Shown here piece after piece: positions 58,545-64,000 of a DNA stretch of 64,000 bases. The notes beneath the pieces were generated by a model, which did no database searches, was not told the DNA's origin, and saw only the letters and a list, made by a program, of their open reading frames with translations. This stretch comes from Nocardia aurantiaca (lineage in GTDB: Bacteria > Actinomycetota > Actinomycetes > Mycobacteriales > Mycobacteriaceae): the NCBI RefSeq assembly GCF_009708175.1, contig NZ_WMBB01000010.1:297028-361027 (forward strand). Direction: 5' to 3'. The position numbers were made by a program, and so were the translations under genes. Numbering within the stretch: position 1 is the first letter of the stretch; each line of letters starts with the position of its first letter.

Positions 58545-59393
58545 TCAATTCCGCCAGAGCGCGGCGACCCGGTCCGCCTCGGCCTTGCCCTGAGCGTGAC
58601 CGGCTTCCAGTGCGGGAACACGGGTGGCGGTGTCGAGCGGGTTGAGGCCGAAGGCGGCCGTGGTTGCCTCGTCGGGGGCGATCACCTCGACCCGGGCCCC
58701 GGCCGCGACCAGGCCCGCCACCTGGCCCTCGAGCTCCTCGTCCGGCATGGGCGCGATCACCAGCACGCGGGCGTAGCCGGTGGCGAGATCGGCGTTCACC
58801 GAGGTCCGCACGCCGCCGTCGGTATAGCGCGCCCCGTCGATCGTGGCGCAGGGCCACACCATGGGCACCGCGGAGCTGGCGGTCACCGCGTCGACCAGTC
58901 CGACACCGGAATCCTTGTCGAAGACCCGCAATTCGCCCGTCTCGGCGTTCACCGCCGTGATCCGAACATCCCGGTCGGACCACTCGTGCACGGGCAGCCG
59001 GGTCTCGATGACGGCCCGCCGCTCCGGCTCCGGGACCGACTCCGTCGTCAGCGCGAGCGCGCCGATGCGCCGCCGCCGCTCGACCGAATCCGCGCGCAGC
59101 TCCTCGATGATGGCCGCCAGCGTCTCCCACAGCCCGGCGAACTTCTCCATCGAGGGCACGATCTCGCGGCTCTGTACGGTCGGGTCCACCTGCCGCCGAA
59201 CCAGTTCCGCGAGTTCCAACCCGCTGCCCACCTGGGCCGCCACATTGGCCCCGGCGGAGGTGCCGAGCAGCAGATCCGCTCCGGTCACGTCCACGCCCGC
59301 ATCCGCCAACCCGGCGATGATGCCTGTCGCCCAGGAGATTCCGGCCACCCCACCGCCGCCGATGACCAGCGCACGTTCGGTCGTCATACCCAT
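58545..59393 (-). CDS. Patatin-like phospholipase
   Basis: The 282-residue protein has the patatin features: the oxyanion hole ALVIGGGGVAGISWATG, the nucleophile in LGTSAGANVAAQ and the catalytic Asp in ARYTDGGVRT. AGGA seven bases upstream favours ATG 59393 over the earlier GTG and the later ATG 59387. No signal peptide, so cytoplasmic acyl hydrolysis is expected. It converges on the allophanate hydrolase with six bases between stops. Confidence 0.9.
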   Translation of the reverse strand: MGMTTERALVIGGGGVAGISWATGIIAGLADAGVDVTGADLLLGTSAGANVAAQVGSGLELAELVRRQVDPTVQSREIVPSMEKFAGLWETLAAIIEELRADSVERRRRIGALALTTESVPEPERRAVIETRLPVHEWSDRDVRITAVNAETGELRVFDKDSGVGLVDAVTASSAVPMVWPCATIDGARYTDGGVRTSVNADLATGYARVLVIAPMPDEELEGQVAGLVAAGARVEVIAPDEATTAAFGLNPLDTATRVPALEAGHAQGKAEADRVAALWRN

Positions 59394-59559
59394 TCCCACT
59401 TCCTACCCACTCGGAAAGACACCCTGCGTCACGAAAACTACCGGCCCAACGGCCGGAACGGCGGCGATGGCCTCGATTTCCGCCACGCGGCCCGGACAGT
59501 TCGCCCCGACCACGCGGGCGACGGATGACGGGCGGATTCGGCTGCGTGCCCGGCGTCGC

Positions 59560-60033
59560 TCATTCCGAGACGTGGGTCGCGTCGGGGTTGGTGGCATCGC
59601 GGATGATCCGCAGGCCGGCGGTGAGCTCGTCGAGCTGCTCGCGGCTGAGCAGGCTGGTGAACCAGCGGTCCACACCCTCCAGATAGGCGGGCAGCACGCG
59701 TGCGACACGGGCGGCGCCGGCCGCCGTGAGCACGGCGTAGGAGCTGCGACGGTCGCCCGGATCAGCCTCGCGGCGCACGAAGCCATTGCGCTCGAGGCGA
59801 TCCACCAGACGGGTGACGCCGCTGGTGGACAGGCTGGTCTGGGTGGCCAGATCCGTCATGCGCAGTTTGCGACCGGGTGAACGGCTCAGTCGCATCAGGG
59901 CATTCAGGTCGAGACCGGAGAGTCCATTGCTCTTCCAGGTCTCCTCGAGCCGGGCGATGAGCCCGTCATGAGCCTCGTAGAGCAGGCCGACCGCGGTCAG
60001 GCGGGGGTCGTCGAAGAGATGCTTGGGATCCAC
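59560..60033 (-). CDS. MarR family transcription regulator
   Basis: The 157-residue protein has the MarR winged helix (LRMTDLATQTSLSTSGVTRL, VDRLERNGFVRREADPGDRR) and flanking dimerisation helices. GTG 60033 follows a TAGGCT -10-like box by seven bases, suggesting a leaderless start. It is divergent from the SGNH hydrolase and likely controls both through the inverted repeat between them. Confidence 0.88.
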   Translation of the reverse strand: MDPKHLFDDPRLTAVGLLYEAHDGLIARLEETWKSNGLSGLDLNALMRLSRSPGRKLRMTDLATQTSLSTSGVTRLVDRLERNGFVRREADPGDRRSSYAVLTAAGAARVARVLPAYLEGVDRWFTSLLSREQLDELTAGLRIIRDATNPDATHVSE

Positions 60034-60059
60034 GGTGACCAGCCTAAACCAGACGTTTT

Positions 60060-60124
60060 CAGTGCGGATAGTTGACACGCGGAACATTTTCGATATCTTG
60101 TTGCTGACACAATATTCCGCACTG
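60060..60124. promoter_or_regulatory. Promoter and inverted repeat between MarR and SGNH genes
   Basis: CAGTGCGGA (60060-60068) and TCCGCACTG (60116-60124) are perfect mirror images flanking a sigma-A-like promoter, TTGACA (60072-60077), 16 bases, then TATCTT (60094-60099), pointing to the SGNH gene. Bound regulator could loop over or cover the promoter. Confidence 0.6.
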
Positions 60125-60143
60125 CAACTAAATGGAGGTTCCG

Positions 60144-61271
60144 ATGACGAGCGAGCGCTGGGTGGCGGGATTCCGTGCGCCGCTGGTGAATCCGGCCGAG
60201 GAGATCAAACTGGCCGAGCCGCGCGCCTTCGCGGGCGAGACGGTCCGGCAGGTGGTGCGGGTGGCCGGCGGCGGGTCGCGGCTGCGGGTACGGCTGACCA
60301 ACCGGTACGGCACCGACGAGCTGGTGATCGGCGCGGCGCGCATCGCTGTGCGCAAGGCGGGCGGCGAGATCGTGCCGGAGAGCGATATCGAGGTGCGGTT
60401 CGCGGGGTCCGCATCCCTGCGGATTCCGGCCGGGGCCGATATCGCCAGCGATCCGGTCGAGCTGGCCGTCGAGGCGGGCACCGAACTGGCGCTGAGCGTG
60501 TATCTGCCGGAGCCGGCACTGCCCGCGTTCGCGCAGTTCCCGGTGGACACCAGCTGGATCACCACCGGCGATCGAACGGGTGACGCCGTTTTGTCCGATG
60601 CCGAGGAGACCGCGGCGCGGTTCTTCCTCACCGGAGTCGACGTCGCTGTCGACTCCGACATTCCGGTGCTGGTGGCCTTCGGCGACTCGTGGTTCGAAGG
60701 CGTCGGCTCCACCCACGGCGCGAACCGGCGGTCGGTGGATGTGCTGAACGCGCGGCTGGCCACCGGGTGGGCCGTCAACCAGGGCATCAGCGGCAACCGC
60801 CTGCTCACCGATGAGATCGGCGAGCACGGCCTGGCCCGGTTCGCGCGGGACGTACCCTCGGTGCCCGGGGCCGCGGCCGTGTGGGCCAACTTCGGCATCA
60901 ATGACCTGGTCCTGGCCGGTACCGCCACCGCCGAGGCGCTCATCACCGGATTCACCGCGCTGGCCGAGCAGGCCCACGCGGCGGGACTGCCCATCTACGC
61001 CAACACCATCGGCCCCTTCGGCGGGGCCATCTATCCGGGTCTGGCTGTGGCCGAGGGCATTCCGGTACGAAACGCGGTGAACGCGTGGCTGCGCACCACC
61101 GAGGTATTCGACGCCGTCTTCGATGTGGCCGCGGCGGTGGAGAATTCGGCGGATCCGGACTTCATCCGGCCCGAATTCGACAGCGGCGACGGTATGCATC
61201 TCAATGACGACGGCGCGCGGGCCATGGCGGAGACGGTGGATCTCACCGTGCTGCCGCGGGCGTTTCACTGA
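60144..61271 (+). CDS. SGNH/GDSL hydrolase
   Basis: The 375-residue protein has an N-terminal beta-sandwich (about 1-165) and a C-terminal SGNH domain: block I in LVAFGDSWFEGVGSTHG, block II in NQGISGNRLL, block III in FGINDLVLAG and block V in GDGMHLNDDG. It is an esterase or carbohydrate deacetylase. GGAGG five bases before ATG 60144 sets the start. No signal peptide is present, so the substrate is probably intracellular. Confidence 0.9.
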   Translation: MTSERWVAGFRAPLVNPAEEIKLAEPRAFAGETVRQVVRVAGGGSRLRVRLTNRYGTDELVIGAARIAVRKAGGEIVPESDIEVRFAGSASLRIPAGADIASDPVELAVEAGTELALSVYLPEPALPAFAQFPVDTSWITTGDRTGDAVLSDAEETAARFFLTGVDVAVDSDIPVLVAFGDSWFEGVGSTHGANRRSVDVLNARLATGWAVNQGISGNRLLTDEIGEHGLARFARDVPSVPGAAAVWANFGINDLVLAGTATAEALITGFTALAEQAHAAGLPIYANTIGPFGGAIYPGLAVAEGIPVRNAVNAWLRTTEVFDAVFDVAAAVENSADPDFIRPEFDSGDGMHLNDDGARAMAETVDLTVLPRAFH

Positions 61272-61315
61272 GCGCCGGAGTGCCTAATGACGCTCGGGCG
61301 GAACGCAATCACAGC

Positions 61316-62884
61316 TCAGCGCGGCTTCACCTCCGCCAGGAGTTCGGGGCCACGGACCTCCAACCGGGTGGTCGCCCGGCGGATTCCGAGTGCGGCGGCG
61401 AACCCGCCGAGCAGCAGTCCGATCGGCAGTGCCGCCCACTGCACCAGCGAATTGCGCAGGCCCGCACCGATTCCCAGTATCACCAGGACCGGAGCCGCCG
61501 CCAGCAACTGCGCCAGGCCCACCGCGAGTTGCATGAGAAGCTTCGCGCAGCCGGGGTTGCCCGAGCCCGCGAAGGGGTTGCCGCGCTGCGGCGCGAGGGC
61601 GAAGGCAGCGTGCGTGGACAGGAACACCACGGCCCCCATCCCCACGCCGAGCAGCACCGGAAGCGTCGAGAGGGCCCAGGGATACAACGTCGCCCGGCCG
61701 AGCGCGCCGGGCGGGATGAGGGAGGCGAGCACGGACACGGGGGCGACCAGGAGCAGCCAGGCGTAGGCGCGGCCGCGCACATCCGCACGGGGCGCGCCCG
61801 GTGTCACCAGCGTTTGCCAGACCGCGGTGCCGTCGAATCCGTACAGGTTGGTGCTGGACATGGTGGCCAGCCACACCACGAAAGCGCCTGAGAACGTGAC
61901 GGTTCCGCTACCGCCGGTGCGGATCGACAGGAAGATCGGCAGCACGAAGCCGATCAGTAGCAGCGGGAGCAGAGCCGCGCGGCGGCGGCCGTCCCGCCAC
62001 CAGGTGCGCAGTTCCTTGGTGACCATGGCGCCCACCGGGGTGGCGGGAATGAAGCGCTCCAGCAGGCTGCCGCCGGTGTCGACCACCTGGCCGGTCGGCG
62101 CGGCCGGGGTGGTGAGGCGGCGCTGCAGCAGGACCGCCCAGACTTGCCACAGGAGCACCGCGAGCAGGGCCAAGCCCGCGAGCGGCAGCAGGGCGAGCGG
62201 GTAGTCGCCGCGGTCGGCGGCCTCGACGGCGTACGGGGCCCAGCCGGACGGGACCGCGCGCAGGGTCACCGACAGGGCGCTGTGGTCGCCCTCCAGTTTG
62301 GGGCCGACCGCCGAAATCAGCAGGTTCAGGGGGTAATACGACAGGCCGATGAGGGCGGCGAAGAGCACGCCGAGGTCCTTGCCGCGCCGTGAGCGCATGG
62401 CCGCGCCCAGCCAGGCGACCACGACCCGTGACAGCAGGACCACGAACACCAGGTGGAACACGGCGCCGAGAGCGGCTATCGCCATGGCTCCCAAGCCGAT
62501 TGGCGCGGCCAGCAGGACCAGGCCGCCGAATGCGATCAGGTTGACGATGGGTGCGGGACCGACGAAGGCGGCCGCCCCGAGTCCGTACGCGAGTTGCCGG
62601 GTAGTCAACGGCAGCAGGCGGAATTGCTCGGGTTGCAGAGTCTCGTCACTGCTGCCGGTGATCACCGGACCGCAGATCCATCCGAGGGTCCAGGCCGCGA
62701 ACAGCGCCGCCGCGACCGTCACGCCCCCGTGCACGGTCTCGTGGGCCGTGGCGATGATCAGCGCGGTCGCCGCACCCGCGATCAGCCCGAAGGTGCTGCC
62801 GAGCCAGAAGTTCAGCGCCGCACGCCCTTCCCGCATGTTCCGCGCGGTGAGCCGCAGCCGCATCCGGATCAGGACGCCAACCAC
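61316..62884 (-). CDS. ABC-2-like exporter membrane subunit
   Basis: The 522-residue protein has about 12 hydrophobic helices and no nucleotide-binding motifs, with a central cytoplasmic loop (QVVDTGGSLLERFIPATPVG, AMVTKELRTWWRDGRRR). It starts at GTG 62884 with GGAGGAGGGG five bases upstream, inside the last 16 bases of the ATPase gene. It is the permease of the pair. The transported compound is unknown. Confidence 0.85.
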   Translation of the reverse strand: MVGVLIRMRLRLTARNMREGRAALNFWLGSTFGLIAGAATALIIATAHETVHGGVTVAAALFAAWTLGWICGPVITGSSDETLQPEQFRLLPLTTRQLAYGLGAAAFVGPAPIVNLIAFGGLVLLAAPIGLGAMAIAALGAVFHLVFVVLLSRVVVAWLGAAMRSRRGKDLGVLFAALIGLSYYPLNLLISAVGPKLEGDHSALSVTLRAVPSGWAPYAVEAADRGDYPLALLPLAGLALLAVLLWQVWAVLLQRRLTTPAAPTGQVVDTGGSLLERFIPATPVGAMVTKELRTWWRDGRRRAALLPLLLIGFVLPIFLSIRTGGSGTVTFSGAFVVWLATMSSTNLYGFDGTAVWQTLVTPGAPRADVRGRAYAWLLLVAPVSVLASLIPPGALGRATLYPWALSTLPVLLGVGMGAVVFLSTHAAFALAPQRGNPFAGSGNPGCAKLLMQLAVGLAQLLAAAPVLVILGIGAGLRNSLVQWAALPIGLLLGGFAAALGIRRATTRLEVRGPELLAEVKPR

Positions 62885-63636
62885 GACAACCCCTCCTCCC
62901 CGCCCACGCGCCCGCCCACCAACCGCACGAACGCCTCCTCCAGCGTCGCGTCCCCCCGCACCTCCGCGAGCGTTCCGCTCGCCACCACCCGGCCCCGGTC
63001 GATCACGGCCACCCGGTCACAGATCGACTCCACCAGGGCCATCACATGACTCGACAACACCACCGATCCACCGGCGGCCACGAACCGCTGCAAGATCGTC
63101 CGTATGGTGCCCGCCGAGACGGGATCCACCGCCTCGAAAGGCTCGTCCAACACCAGCAGTTTCGGCGCATGCAGCAGGGCGGTCGCCAACCCGATCTTCT
63201 TCCGCATGCCCGCCGAATAGTCGACCACCACAGTGTTTTCCGCGCCGTCCAGCTCCAGCACGTGCAGCAGCTCGTCTGCCCGCGCGACCACGGTGGCCTT
63301 GTCCATCCCGCGCAGCAATCCGGTGAAGTTCAACAATTCTCGCCCGGTGAGTCGCTCCGGCAGGGCCAGACCGTCGGGCAGCACCCCCACCACGGTCTTC
63401 GCCTGGACCGGATCCGCCCACACCTCGTGCCCGAAGATCCGCGCCGCCCCGTGGTCCGGCCGCAACAACCCCACGGCCATCGACAACGTCGTCGTCTTTC
63501 CCGCCCCATTCGGACCGACCAGCCCGAAGAACGACCCGGGCGGCACCGAGAGATTCACCCCCTCGACCACCCAGGGCCCACCGAACTTCTTGTAGAGCCC
63601 ATCCAGGTCCAGCGCCGGTCGTCCGTCGACAGTCAT
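62869..63636 (-). CDS. ABC transporter ATP-binding subunit
   Basis: The 255-residue ATPase has Walker A LVGPNGAGKTTTL, signature DYSAGMRKKIGLA, Walker B LLVLDEPFEAVD and the H-loop in VVLSSHVM, the pattern of ABC-2 exporter ATPases. GAGGAGG four bases before ATG 63636 fixes the start. It is translated just ahead of, and overlapping, the membrane subunit. Confidence 0.93.
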   Translation of the reverse strand: MTVDGRPALDLDGLYKKFGGPWVVEGVNLSVPPGSFFGLVGPNGAGKTTTLSMAVGLLRPDHGAARIFGHEVWADPVQAKTVVGVLPDGLALPERLTGRELLNFTGLLRGMDKATVVARADELLHVLELDGAENTVVVDYSAGMRKKIGLATALLHAPKLLVLDEPFEAVDPVSAGTIRTILQRFVAAGGSVVLSSHVMALVESICDRVAVIDRGRVVASGTLAEVRGDATLEEAFVRLVGGRVGGEEGLSWLAS

Positions 63637-63859
63637 ATGCCCTCCTCGAAGCCCCCCGCACACGCCCTTTCACGATAAGCGTGGCGCTCCACTGCTGGAC
63701 ATATCGCCCGACCGGCACCCCACCGCAACCTCTTCCCGGGAAGCCGGCCTCGAAATACGCGGACGGAGACCTCAAGGCAGATTGCTTGCCCCGGCATGAT
63801 CAGGCCCGCGAGATGGCGGCTCGAGCATCCGGGCGGCGGGCAACCGGGGTGGCCCCGTC

Positions 63860-64000
63860 TCAGGCAGGATCGCCGGTGCGCTCGCTCGACAGCCATGCTC
63901 GCCGCTCGTCCCGCGATCGAGCCAGGTTTCTGGCCATCTGCTCAGGGGCCTGATGATGGTGGTTGACCCGTGGGGTTTGGCTGGGGTCTTGGTGGGGTGG
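63860..64000 (-). CDS. Probable DUF222/HNH endonuclease, C-terminal end only (start beyond window)
   Basis: The minus-strand frame is open from the window edge to a TGA at 63860-63862 and reads PPHQDPSQTPRVNHHHQAPE followed by a charged tail. PPhxDxxQxPRxNxxHxPE resembles the C-terminus of DUF222 proteins with an HNH nuclease (13E12-repeat family), abundant in Nocardia and mycobacteria. Only 46 residues are visible, so the call is moderate. Bases 63637-63859 beyond it look non-coding. Confidence 0.45.
   Translation of the reverse strand, partial: PPHQDPSQTPRVNHHHQAPEQMARNLARSRDERRAWLSSERTGDPA

Overview
The window is chromosomal DNA of a high-GC actinobacterium, most likely Nocardia or a close relative. 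The evidence is frequent GTG/TTG starts, GTGA/ATGA stop-start overlaps, Mycobacteriales-type families (PerM, the Rv0954-like DUF5336 protein, AroQ chorismate mutase, UvrD1, Cfp29 encapsulin), and gene content matching M. tuberculosis Rv0946c-Rv0957 (pgi, chorismate mutase, uvrD1, M23 peptidase, sucCD, Rv0954, perM, purN, purH). I see no tRNA, rRNA, CRISPR array, intact insertion sequence or prophage.

Layout. 0-2.3 kb: end of a conservon (roadblock protein, DUF742, small GTPase) followed by an MHYT membrane protein. 2.3-7.4 kb: VOC protein, DUF1906 protein, then a decayed zinc-responsive ribosomal-protein locus in which two Zur-like boxes precede an L28/S14 chimeric pseudogene and an intact cysteine-free rpsR; after it a lectin-LysM protein and a lipoprotein. 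7.5-24.1 kb: the conserved core purH-purN-perM, DUF5336, sucD-sucC, an M23 peptidase with a strictly periodic Trp repeat, pgi, an aldehyde dehydrogenase, chorismate mutase and uvrD1. 24.1-31.5 kb: an orphan qcrB coupled to a small ORF, a TIGR01777 protein, two paralogous secreted four-Cys proteins flanking decayed vapC and HhH genes, and a TetR-aidB pair. 31.6-41.2 kb: lipid and cofactor accessory genes (crotonase, WES-like acyltransferase, carboxylesterase, MocR regulator facing a PPOX protein, Fpg/Nei glycosylase, acyl-CoA synthetase). 41.3-47.8 kb: cobF facing thyA-folA, a cupin, DyP peroxidase with its encapsulin, a PH-domain protein, an unknown protein and a Nudix hydrolase. 47.8-51 kb: MFS exporter and a TerD protein. 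51-58.5 kb: a TetR-controlled permease-DUF1989-DUF1989-carboxyltransferase-allophanate hydrolase operon. 58.5-64 kb: patatin, MarR facing an SGNH hydrolase, an ABC exporter, and the C-terminus of a probable DUF222/HNH protein.

How genes work together. DyP and encapsulin form a cargo-shell pair; the DyP ends in a recognisable encapsulin-targeting peptide. thyA and folA couple dTMP synthesis to folate recycling. The urea/guanidine operon has the carboxyltransferase part of the carboxylase plus allophanate hydrolase, but no biotin carboxylase or biotin-carrier domain is encoded here, so a partner must come from elsewhere or the pathway differs. Three copies of a GC-rich dispersed repeat lie at about 3.2, 19.0 and 19.2 kb, and related sequence lies inside the DyP linker.

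All functions are inferred from reading translations and motifs; no searches were run.
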